DNA of 64,000 nt from Trinickia dabaoshanensis (GTDB lineage: Bacteria > Pseudomonadota > Gammaproteobacteria > Burkholderiales > Burkholderiaceae): contig NZ_PNYA01000016.1 of assembly GCF_002879885.1 (NCBI RefSeq), positions 62,001 through 126,000 of the forward strand, written 5' to 3'. The translations under genes were made by a program, and so were the position numbers. The notes under the pieces were generated by a model. That model worked only from the letters and a program-made list of their open reading frames with translations, was not told the origin of the DNA and searched no databases. The stretch's first letter is position 1. Every line of letters starts with the position of its first letter. Positions 8,561 through 16,409 of this stretch are shown one piece after another.

Positions 8561-9751
8561 GTGTCATCATCAGAAGCCATTGCCAGTGCCGACAACGATC
8601 GTGCGCTGTTGGTCGTCCTCTCGACGTCGGTATTCTTCGTTGGCGCGAGCGAGTTCATGCTCTCTGCGATGCTGGGTCCGCTCAGCGTCGCATTCGGCAA
8701 GGACTCGGTTAGCATCGCCTGGCTGATCTCAAGCTATGCGTTCGCCTATGCCATCGCGGCCCCGTTCCTAGGTTATCTGTCGGACCGGGTCAATCGCAGC
8801 CGCATGCTGCTCATCGCGTTGCTGTCGTTTGCGATCGACGGCGTCGGGATCGCGTTTGCACCCACGTTAGGAATCGCGATCGCGCTGCGAATCTTCGGCG
8901 GGCTCGCCTCTGCGGTCATCATCCCGACGGCGTTCGCCCTGATTTCCGAAGTCATACCGCGCGAGCGCCACGCGTCCGCGATGGGGGCCGTCATGCTGGG
9001 CATGACGTTCGGCATTGCGCTCGGCCCCGCACTGGCGGGCATGCTGACCGAGTGGGTCGGCTGGCAAGCGCCGTTCCTCTTGACGTCGACCGGATGCATC
9101 ATCGCATTCCTCGTAGGCGTTATGACGATGCCGAAACGGCCAACCGTTGTGGCGACGCGCCAAACCCGCGGCTTTAAATGGCTCCGCAACTCTAACGTGA
9201 CGCGTCCGTTGCTCGCGAAAGGCCTATGGAACGGTACAGGCGTATCCGCTTTCCTCTTGTCGGGCGAAGTATTGCGCCAGCGCTATCAACTCGACGTGGC
9301 TCATGTCGGAATGAGCGCGACCGCGTTCGGCATCGGTCTCGGGATCGGCAATCTGTCTGCGGGGAAGCTGCGGCACGTGACCGGAAGTGAGGAACGCTCG
9401 CTGATCGCCGTGACGAGCCTCCTAATCGCTTCGGTCACAGCATTCAATCTTCTGCCGCTTCCGATGTTCGGCGCACTCCTCTGCCTGGCGGCGTGGGGCA
9501 TGGCCCTCGGGGCTGGGGCTCCCTCGGCGACGACCGTACTGGCCGAACGTTCCGGTCGCGACAAAGGTGTGGTTTTGGCAACCGCGGAGACGCTCAACAA
9601 CGTCGTCATCCTGTCAGTCGTCCCGATCGCATCTGTGGCGCTGGCGAGCGGGACGACCGCTATGGCCACAGCGGTCTTCTTGGTGGGCTTGGGTATAGGT
9701 GCCGCGCTGACGCTGTACGACGCGTTGGTTAGACTTCCCGGGAGCGAATAG
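8561..9751 (+). CDS. MFS transporter (intact copy)
   Basis: This is a 396-residue major-facilitator transporter with about 12 membrane helices, of the DHA1/AraJ-like drug or sugar efflux type. Motif A appears as 'GYLSDRVNRSR' between helices 2 and 3, and the motif C-like 'GMTFGIALGPALAG' in helix 5. The GTG at 8561 is preferred: it has 'AGGAAAAG' just upstream, and the homologous copy at 30736 keeps the same GTGTCATCATCA start; an ATG at 8435 would add 42 residues with no membrane features. A second, stop-interrupted copy lies at 30736-31935. Substrate unknown. Confidence 0.88.
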   Translation: MSSSEAIASADNDRALLVVLSTSVFFVGASEFMLSAMLGPLSVAFGKDSVSIAWLISSYAFAYAIAAPFLGYLSDRVNRSRMLLIALLSFAIDGVGIAFAPTLGIAIALRIFGGLASAVIIPTAFALISEVIPRERHASAMGAVMLGMTFGIALGPALAGMLTEWVGWQAPFLLTSTGCIIAFLVGVMTMPKRPTVVATRQTRGFKWLRNSNVTRPLLAKGLWNGTGVSAFLLSGEVLRQRYQLDVAHVGMSATAFGIGLGIGNLSAGKLRHVTGSEERSLIAVTSLLIASVTAFNLLPLPMFGALLCLAAWGMALGAGAPSATTVLAERSGRDKGVVLATAETLNNVVILSVVPIASVALASGTTAMATAVFLVGLGIGAALTLYDALVRLPGSE

Positions 9752-9803
9752 ACCGAACTGAGATCGGGGGCGGTCGCTGGTCGAGAGGAATATTGAGGAC
9801 TTA

Positions 9804-9900
9804 GCGGAGAGAGGGTTAGACAAATGTCGGCCGGAAACCCGCGCGCAGTATGGATTCCAGTCGTGCAGATGCAGCCCACCCACAACTCTACCCACAATCT
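9804..9900. repeat. Distal attachment-like repeat of island A
   Basis: The 12-base core GCGGAGAGAGGG (9804-9815) equals part of the 3' end of the tRNA-Ser gene at 32258-32348. The following ~85 bases align well with 20768-20865, sharing 'GAGACAAATG', 'ATGGATTCCA' and the tandem motif ACCCACAACTCTACCCACAA. This looks like the far-end attachment site left by island insertion at the tRNA. It lies 52 bp after the intact MFS gene. Confidence 0.65.
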
Positions 9901-10264
9901 CCGTCCCGATTCGCCAAAGCACAGAGAAGGCATCCGACGGAGTTCCTTCACGTGGCGCGCAGTGCTATGGGTGGACAACCAGCGTCGCCGGGGTCTTCGA
10001 GCAAATTCGACAGCACTGCCCTTCCCTCGGATGGCTTCGTGCGGGTGGCTCCGCCCCTGTCGTGTGATGCTTCGAGGCGTGTATCGCACATAGCGTTGTG
10101 CTCCTACGCAAGCCCCCGCAATGCAGCGTGCTACCTGCTCGTGCGCCAGCATGGCTGTCGAGCCGGCGCGCTCGCGGCGTTCGCGCCCTCGATATGCCTC
10201 CCTCGGGACAGATGTGCCCATGCAGTACCGCTCTGGCAGTGCTCCCATGTGGCGGCGGACCCGC
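9901..10264. other. Gene-free end of island A
   Basis: No convincing gene is visible between the attachment-like repeat and the GMC oxidoreductase stop. Long open frames exist on the minus strand, but their predicted proteins are Arg-rich and low in complexity with no domain. The stretch is GC-rich and may be remnant integration or non-coding sequence. Confidence 0.4.
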
Positions 10265-11938
10265 CTAGGCGGTCGCACCCGTTCGCTTCCTGTCGGCGCG
10301 GATCATTTCGCTGGCGCGCTCCGCGATCATTAATGTCGGCGAATTTGTGTTGCCGGAGGTGATGACCGGCATGATTGAAGCATCGACTACCCGTAAGCCA
10401 TGCACACCATGCACGCGCAGGCGGGAATCAACCACCGAGTCCGGATCGTCTGCATGTCCCATTCGGCAGGTTCCGACCGGATGAAAGATGGTGGTTCCGA
10501 CATTGCCCGCCGCATGCCTCAATTCTTCTTCCGTCTGAAATTCGATCCCAGGAAGGACCTCGCGAGGACGAAACCGTTCAAGGGCCGACGCCGACACAAT
10601 CCGCCTCGTCAATCGCAGCGCATTGGCCGCGACATGACGATCATGCTCGGTCGAAAGGTAGTTGGGTGCGATTTTCGGCGCCATCGCGGGGTCACTCGAC
10701 GTGATATGAACGCTGCCTCGCGACGACGGCCGCAATTGACAAATGGACGCGGTAAACGCGTCGAACGAATGCAACGGCTCGCCGAACCGTTCGAGCGACA
10801 GTGGCTGTACATGGTACTGAACGTCGGGGCGCGTCAGCGTCTTGTCGTCCGGGTCCGACTTCGCGAACACGCCCAGTTGCGAAGGCGCCATCGCCATCGG
10901 CCCGCTTCTGAAGAGCCCGTATTCCAGGCCGATCATCAATTTGCCCCACCAGCGAGCGCTGAGGGTGTTCAACGTCCGTACGCCGTCCACGCTGAACGCC
11001 ATGCGCAATTGCAGGTGATCCTGCAAATTTTCGCCCACACCGCGCAGTGCCTTTGTCACGTCGATTCCAAGCTTCGTCAGGCGATCGGCGTCCCCGATCC
11101 CCGACACCTCCAGCAATTGCGGCGAATTGACGGCGCCGGCGCACAGAATCACTTCACGCCGCGCTCTAGCCACGCGGTGGTCGTCGCCAATCCGAAACTC
11201 GATCCCAGAACAGCGCTGGTTCTCAAACAGGAGCCGCTGCGTCTGCGCATGGGTGACGATCGTCAGGTTCCGACGATTCGCGGCAGGTCGCAGATAGGCC
11301 TTCGACGCATTCCAGCGAATGCCATGTCGCTGATTGACGTCGAAATACCCAACCCCGGTATTGTCGCCGCGATTGAAATCGTCGGTTGCGGGTATGCCCG
11401 TCTGCTGTGCGGCTTGCGCGAACCATTCGAGAATGTCCCATTTCAACCGTTGTTTTTCAACGCGCCACGGGCCGCCCGAACCATGAGCATCGCTTGCGCC
11501 GCCGTGATAGTCCTCGCTCTTCTTGAACGCCTCGAGCACCGAATTCCACCCCCAGCCCGAGTCGCCCGTCATGCGCGCCCAATCGTCATAGTCTTCACGC
11601 TGACCGCGCATGTAGATCATGCCGTTGATCGACGAGCAGCCACCCAGCACCCGGCCTCGCGGGTAGGCCAGCGCCCGGCCGTTGAGCCCCGACTCCTCGC
11701 ATGTCTTGTAACGCCAGTCGGTCCGTGGATTCCCGATGCAGTAGAGATAACCCACCGGGATATGGATCCAGTGATAGTTGTCCTTGCCGCCCGCCTCGAC
11801 CAGCAGTACAGACACATCATTGTCTTCGCTCAGGCGATTGGCGACCACGCAGCCGGCCGTACCCGCTCCGATCACGATGTAGTCGAACTCGCCGGCTGAT
11901 TGCTTCGATCGGGTTCCGCCGATTTTTTCTGCTGACAT
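10265..11938 (-). CDS. GMC oxidoreductase (choline dehydrogenase-like)
   Basis: This 557-residue FAD-dependent enzyme oxidises an alcohol to an aldehyde. It has the N-terminal dinucleotide-binding motif 'IGAGTAGCVVANRL', the GMC signature around 'GGCSSINGMIYMRG', and the C-terminal catalytic pair: His in 'FHPVGTCRMG' and Asn in 'NTNSPT'. Two ATGs are adjacent; the second (11938) has better spacing from the AGGAGG box. It is the last gene of an operon with a PotABCD-like importer and a CoA-transferase, so the alcohol is probably imported by that transporter. Choline itself is only one possibility. Confidence 0.9.
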   Translation of the reverse strand: MSAEKIGGTRSKQSAGEFDYIVIGAGTAGCVVANRLSEDNDVSVLLVEAGGKDNYHWIHIPVGYLYCIGNPRTDWRYKTCEESGLNGRALAYPRGRVLGGCSSINGMIYMRGQREDYDDWARMTGDSGWGWNSVLEAFKKSEDYHGGASDAHGSGGPWRVEKQRLKWDILEWFAQAAQQTGIPATDDFNRGDNTGVGYFDVNQRHGIRWNASKAYLRPAANRRNLTIVTHAQTQRLLFENQRCSGIEFRIGDDHRVARARREVILCAGAVNSPQLLEVSGIGDADRLTKLGIDVTKALRGVGENLQDHLQLRMAFSVDGVRTLNTLSARWWGKLMIGLEYGLFRSGPMAMAPSQLGVFAKSDPDDKTLTRPDVQYHVQPLSLERFGEPLHSFDAFTASICQLRPSSRGSVHITSSDPAMAPKIAPNYLSTEHDRHVAANALRLTRRIVSASALERFRPREVLPGIEFQTEEELRHAAGNVGTTIFHPVGTCRMGHADDPDSVVDSRLRVHGVHGLRVVDASIMPVITSGNTNSPTLMIAERASEMIRADRKRTGATA

Positions 11939-12032
11939 CATGCCTCCTGCTTCTTCTGCATATCGATTTCACTTTGTTGCCGATCGCTCGCCGCCGCGGA
12001 ACTGGGTTCGTTGCTCGCAAACGCCGACCTCA

Positions 12033-12872
12033 TCAGCTCGCCGTCTGCCTCGCGACGGATCTGGAACGCAGCCATTCCATCGTGACGAGCAACAGACTCG
12101 AAAAGACGATGAAAATGGACGCAAGCGCGGCAATCGTGGGACTGATGCTTTCGCGAATTCCGATAAACATCTGAAGCGGGAGCGTTCCCTGCGTTGGACC
12201 TGCAATAAACATAGTGATGACGACGTCGTCCAGCGAGGTCGCGAACGCGAACAACGCTCCGGAGATGACACCGGGGGCGATGATCGGCAAGGTGACGGAG
12301 AAGAATGTCCGTACCGGCGACGCGCCCAGGCTCAGGCTAGCGCGAACATAGTTCTGGTTGAAGCCGGCAAGCGTGGCGTTGACCGTGACAACGACAAAAG
12401 GAGCGGCGATCACCGTATGTCCGAAGATCAGCCCGGGATACGTGCCGGCCAATCCCCATCGCGCAAACTGCAGGTACATCCCGACGCCCGTAACGATCAC
12501 CGGCACGATCATCGGCGAGATCAAGAGGGCAACCAGCGCGCCCTTGCCCCTGAACGACGCCTTGTTCAAGCCCAATGCCGCCAGCGTCCCCAGCACGGTG
12601 GCGAGCACCGTCGCGATCGGCGTCACGATCAAGCTATTGCCGCCGGCACGCACCCATTCGACCGACGTAAAGAGATGGCGGTACCACTTGAACGAAAGTT
12701 GGTGTATCGGATAGACGAGGAATGAGTTCTCGTTGAACGAAAGCGGAATGATCGCCAGTATCGGCAGGATTAGAAATAGGAGAACGATGACATTCGCCGA
12801 CCGTAGAACGTAGTGCCACACGATCTCAGGCATCGACATGTAAGGTGCGAAACGCGGCACGTTGGTTTTCAT
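12033..12872 (-). CDS. ABC transporter permease, PotC-like
   Basis: This 279-residue inner-membrane permease of the polyamine/opine-type ABC importers has six predicted helices and the EAA-like coupling loop around 'ASLSLGASPVRTFFSVTLPIIAPGV', where the ATPase docks. It begins 4 bp after the stop of the PotB-like permease and is followed by the GMC oxidoreductase. It pairs with that permease to form the membrane channel. Confidence 0.9.
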   Translation of the reverse strand: MKTNVPRFAPYMSMPEIVWHYVLRSANVIVLLFLILPILAIIPLSFNENSFLVYPIHQLSFKWYRHLFTSVEWVRAGGNSLIVTPIATVLATVLGTLAALGLNKASFRGKGALVALLISPMIVPVIVTGVGMYLQFARWGLAGTYPGLIFGHTVIAAPFVVVTVNATLAGFNQNYVRASLSLGASPVRTFFSVTLPIIAPGVISGALFAFATSLDDVVITMFIAGPTQGTLPLQMFIGIRESISPTIAALASIFIVFSSLLLVTMEWLRSRSVARQTAS

Positions 12873-12876
12873 GATG

Positions 12877-14139
12877 CTAGGCTACCTTCAGTTCTTTACC
12901 GACGACCTTCCGATAGACGCCGAACAGGATCAGCGTCACGAGCAGGAGAACCGCGCCAAGCGCGCACGCCATCCCCCAGTTCAGGGCCGCGTTGGTGAAA
13001 TACGCGATGTAGTAACTGACCATCTGATCGCCCGCGCCGCCCAGCAAGGCTGGCGTGATGTAATAGCCCAGCGCGGTGATGAACACCAGCAGGCCACCCG
13101 CGCCGACACCGGGAAGCGTTTGCGGTACATAGACTTTCCAAAATGCCCCGAAAGGGTGACTGCCAAGCGAAATCGCGGCTTTCGTATAGCTCGACGGGAT
13201 GGATTTCATGACGCTGTAGAGCGGCAGAATCATGAACGGCAGCAAGATGTGAGTCATGGAAATCAGCACCCCGGTTCTGTTGAACAAGAGCGCCAGCGGC
13301 GTCGAAATGAGATGCAACGCCATCAACGCCTTGTTGACGAGACCCGCTCCTTGAAGAATCACGATCCACGCCGAAATTCGCACGAGGATGGACGTCCAGA
13401 ACGGGAGGAGCACGAGGATCATCACGAGATTCGCTTTGCGCGCCGGCAGAATCGAGATCCAGTAGGCGAGCGGATAACCCAGCAACAGCGTCGCAAGCGT
13501 CACCAGTGCGCTGATTACGAAGGTACGCATGAACACCGCGCGGTACGCTGATGCACCGTCCTGGACCGGTGCGATATGGCCATCCGGCGTTTCGTGGTAG
13601 TCGATCGTGGCGAGGAGATACTGGCTCGTATAACGGGATGATTCGTTCGCGATCGCTCGCCAGTAACTCGCGTCTGCCCAGCGGGGGTCGATTTGGATCA
13701 GGCGTTGCTTTATCTCCCCCGCGGAAAGCGCCGAATCGTTATCGCCAAAAGGAAGCGCACCGGTCGTCTTGTAAAACAACGAGCGAAAGCCATCTTTCTG
13801 GCCATTCAGCCGACCGGCCGCGCTACCGGCATCGTTGTTTCCGCCATTGCTTTCCACGTCAAGCACGAGCGCGCGGTACGCCTCGTCGGGAACGGCCGAC
13901 TTGCGGTCCCAATGTCTCAAGGCCGCAGTGGTGTTCGGCAACGCGTCGACGACTTCCGGACTTTGAATCGAACGCGCGATCATCGACGCGACCGGCATCA
14001 CGAACACCAGCAGGATGAAGAGGGCGAGCGGCGCCACCAGGACGAAGGCGGCGGCTTCCTTGCGCAACTGCACGGCTCGCAGCGACTTTTTGAGCTGGCG
14101 CGTATGCCACCTCTGCTGCTCTGAAGTTATGGCGCTCAT
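12877..14139 (-). CDS. ABC transporter permease, PotB-like, with large insert
   Basis: This is a 420-residue permease. The first helix ('FVLVAPLALFILLVFVMPVAS', near residue 35) is followed by an insert of roughly 140 residues that should lie in the periplasm, then the core helices and a coupling loop around 'AAISLGSHPFGAFWKVYVPQTLPG'. PotB is normally near 280 residues; the insert is a known variant among polyamine-type importers in proteobacteria. Its ATG follows the binding-protein gene by 12 bp, with a GGGAG box upstream. Confidence 0.88.
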   Translation of the reverse strand: MSAITSEQQRWHTRQLKKSLRAVQLRKEAAAFVLVAPLALFILLVFVMPVASMIARSIQSPEVVDALPNTTAALRHWDRKSAVPDEAYRALVLDVESNGGNNDAGSAAGRLNGQKDGFRSLFYKTTGALPFGDNDSALSAGEIKQRLIQIDPRWADASYWRAIANESSRYTSQYLLATIDYHETPDGHIAPVQDGASAYRAVFMRTFVISALVTLATLLLGYPLAYWISILPARKANLVMILVLLPFWTSILVRISAWIVILQGAGLVNKALMALHLISTPLALLFNRTGVLISMTHILLPFMILPLYSVMKSIPSSYTKAAISLGSHPFGAFWKVYVPQTLPGVGAGGLLVFITALGYYITPALLGGAGDQMVSYYIAYFTNAALNWGMACALGAVLLLVTLILFGVYRKVVGKELKVA

Positions 14140-14151
14140 ACTTGCTCCCTC

Positions 14152-15189
14152 TTACCTTGCCGCCCAAGCGGTAAAACGTTGCTCGAGGCCGTCGCCGTGG
14201 TCGGTCCAGAACTCGACGCTGCCTGCAAGGGCGTCCTTGCCGTTCTTGGGAGAATTGGGAAGCGCGGCCAAGGTCGCGCCATCGAGCAGATTGAACGCCG
14301 CCTTGTTAACCGGGCCGTACGGTATCTTTTGTGCGAACGCGGCCTGCGACTGCGGTTTCAGTACATATGAAATGTAATTTTCGGCTGCTTCCTTGTTCTT
14401 TGAGCCCTTTGGAATCGCGAAGAAATCCAAATCGTAAATGCTCTGATCCCAGGTGATGGCGAGATTGCGGTTGCCTTCGCGGACCGCGGCGTCGATACGG
14501 CCGTTATAGGCAGTCGACATTGCAACGTCACCCGCGATCAGAAACTGCGGTGGTTGCGCACCCGCTTCCCACCACTGAATGTAGGGCTTGAGTTCGTCCA
14601 TTTTCTTAAAAGCGCGATCGATACCCGCCTTCGTACCGAGCACAGTGTAAACATCCTTCGGTGCCACGCCGTCCGCCATTAATGCAAACTCCAAGTTATA
14701 GCGGGCTTCTTTTTTCATGCCGCGCTTGCCCGGAAATTTCTTGACGTCCCAGAAGTCTTTCCAACCTTGAGGCGTGCCCTTCGTTAGCGTCGGGTTATAC
14801 GCCAGGACCGTAGACCAAACGAATGTTCCAGCGGCGCAAGGTGTGACCGACCCGCTCATCAGGTCGCCTTTGTTCGCTATCTTCGACCAGTCCAACTTCT
14901 CGAAGAGGCCATCCTGGCAGCCGCGACCGACGTCGGCAGACTCGACCTCGACGACGTCCCACGTGACGTTCTTGGCCTCGACCATCGCTTTCACCTTAGC
15001 CATGTCGCCGGTGTACTCGATGGCATTCGTTTCAATATGCGTGTTCTTGGCGAACGGTTCCACCCAGGCCGCCTTTTGGGCATTGCCGGCCGCGCCGCCA
15101 TAGTTGACGGTCGTGAGGGCGCCGGCAAAGGCAGTCGCCGACGAACATACAAGGAACGAGGCGAAAATCATTTTCAAGGGCGATTTCAT
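14152..15189 (-). CDS. Periplasmic substrate-binding protein, PotD-like
   Basis: This 345-residue solute-binding protein is made with a cleavable signal (about 22 residues, ending 'TAFA'). The body has the type II periplasmic-binding fold of polyamine-type receptors, with 'TWDVVEVESADVGRGCQDGLFEKLDWS' near the N-terminal lobe and 'GDVAMSTAYNGRIDAA' near the hinge. An AAGGAG box precedes the ATG by 5 bases. It sits between the ATPase and the two permeases. Ligand is not predictable by reading; polyamine, betaine-like or amino-acid-derived compounds are all possible. Confidence 0.9.
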   Translation of the reverse strand: MKSPLKMIFASFLVCSSATAFAGALTTVNYGGAAGNAQKAAWVEPFAKNTHIETNAIEYTGDMAKVKAMVEAKNVTWDVVEVESADVGRGCQDGLFEKLDWSKIANKGDLMSGSVTPCAAGTFVWSTVLAYNPTLTKGTPQGWKDFWDVKKFPGKRGMKKEARYNLEFALMADGVAPKDVYTVLGTKAGIDRAFKKMDELKPYIQWWEAGAQPPQFLIAGDVAMSTAYNGRIDAAVREGNRNLAITWDQSIYDLDFFAIPKGSKNKEAAENYISYVLKPQSQAAFAQKIPYGPVNKAAFNLLDGATLAALPNSPKNGKDALAGSVEFWTDHGDGLEQRFTAWAAR

Positions 15190-15223
15190 GGTGTCTCCTT
15201 CTGTGTTGTGAAAGTGCGGGACG

Positions 15224-16315
15224 TCAGTTCAGGATCTTCAGATGGTCGTCGCGGAACGACAGGGCGACCTTGTTTCCTGGATGTGCGTGCGAATACCCAT
15301 CGTGTTCGAGCGCAACCTTGACGAAACACTCTGTGTCACCGGGGCCGCGGCAACGCAGTCGCACATGGTCGCCAAAATAGATGGCATCGAGCATTTCGGC
15401 GTGGATGACATTCGTATCGGCCGCCGAGCGGGGCTCGACCGAGAGCCGTTCGGGACGGATGACGGCTGTCGCCTGCATGCCGACTCCGGCATTCGCAACG
15501 TTCAACGCACGCACCGTCGTCCCGTCGGCGAGGCGCAGGCCGCAATAGTCGCCTTCCTTTGCGACGACGATGCCTTTCATCCGGTTGTTATCGCCTATGA
15601 AGTTCGCAACGAATAGATTTCTTGGCGATTCGTACAGGCGATCGACCGTGTCGAGTTGCTGGATCTCGCCTTGATCGAACACCGCGACGCGATCGGACAT
15701 CGTGAGCGCTTCGCTCTGATCGTGCGTGACATAAATGAACGTCAATCCGAGCGCTTCATGCAAGGCCTTGAGTTCGAGCTGCATGTGTTCGCGCAACTGT
15801 TTGTCGAGCGCGCCGAGCGGCTCGTCCATCAGCACGAGCTGCGGGTTGAAGACCAAAGCGCGCGCGAGGGCGACGCGTTGCTGCTGGCCGCCCGACAGTT
15901 GACTCGGCATCCGTGTGCCCAGCTTCCCCATGCCGACCATTTCGAGCGCCAGCTTCACCTTCGAGGCCTGTTCGTTCGGCGGCATTTTTCGAACTCTGAG
16001 CGGATATTCCAGGTTCTGCGCAACCGTCAGGTGAGGGAATAGCGCGTAGTTCTGGAAGACCATTCCGATGTTGCGTTTATGCGGTGGAATCCGATTCAGT
16101 AATTGACCGTCGAGCCAGATCTCGCCCTCGGTCGGATACTCGAATCCCGCAAGCATCGTCAGGCAGGTGGTTTTCCCAGAGCCGGACGGACCGAGCAAGG
16201 TCAGGAATTCGCCCTTCTGGACATCGAGATTCAGATCTTTGACAACTAACGTCTCGCCGTCATATGTTTTTTTGACATGACGAAAGCTCACCACAGCCTT
16301 TGTCTGATCCTGCAT
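15224..16315 (-). CDS. ABC transporter ATPase, PotA-like
   Basis: This 363-residue ATP-binding subunit drives the importer. Walker A is 'GPSGSGKTT', the signature 'LSGGQQQRVALARAL' and Walker B 'LVLMDEPLGALD', followed by a C-terminal TOBE region that often senses substrate. The ATG at 16315 is chosen because it has GGAGA upstream; an in-frame GTG nine codons earlier lacks one. It follows the CoA-transferase gene by about 95 bp and is the first transporter gene of the operon. Confidence 0.92.
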   Translation of the reverse strand: MQDQTKAVVSFRHVKKTYDGETLVVKDLNLDVQKGEFLTLLGPSGSGKTTCLTMLAGFEYPTEGEIWLDGQLLNRIPPHKRNIGMVFQNYALFPHLTVAQNLEYPLRVRKMPPNEQASKVKLALEMVGMGKLGTRMPSQLSGGQQQRVALARALVFNPQLVLMDEPLGALDKQLREHMQLELKALHEALGLTFIYVTHDQSEALTMSDRVAVFDQGEIQQLDTVDRLYESPRNLFVANFIGDNNRMKGIVVAKEGDYCGLRLADGTTVRALNVANAGVGMQATAVIRPERLSVEPRSAADTNVIHAEMLDAIYFGDHVRLRCRGPGDTECFVKVALEHDGYSHAHPGNKVALSFRDDHLKILN

Positions 16316-16409
16316 GATTGTCTCCAATGTAAAAATGGCCACATCTCGACGGTGCGCTCACACCTTGGATGTGTTTCTCATCGGTTGGCTGCGAAGCGAA
16401 GCATTGCGC

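Noticed and set aside
10400-11899. 499-codon plus-strand frame opposite the GMC oxidoreductase
   Set aside because: Shadow of the conserved minus-strand enzyme.
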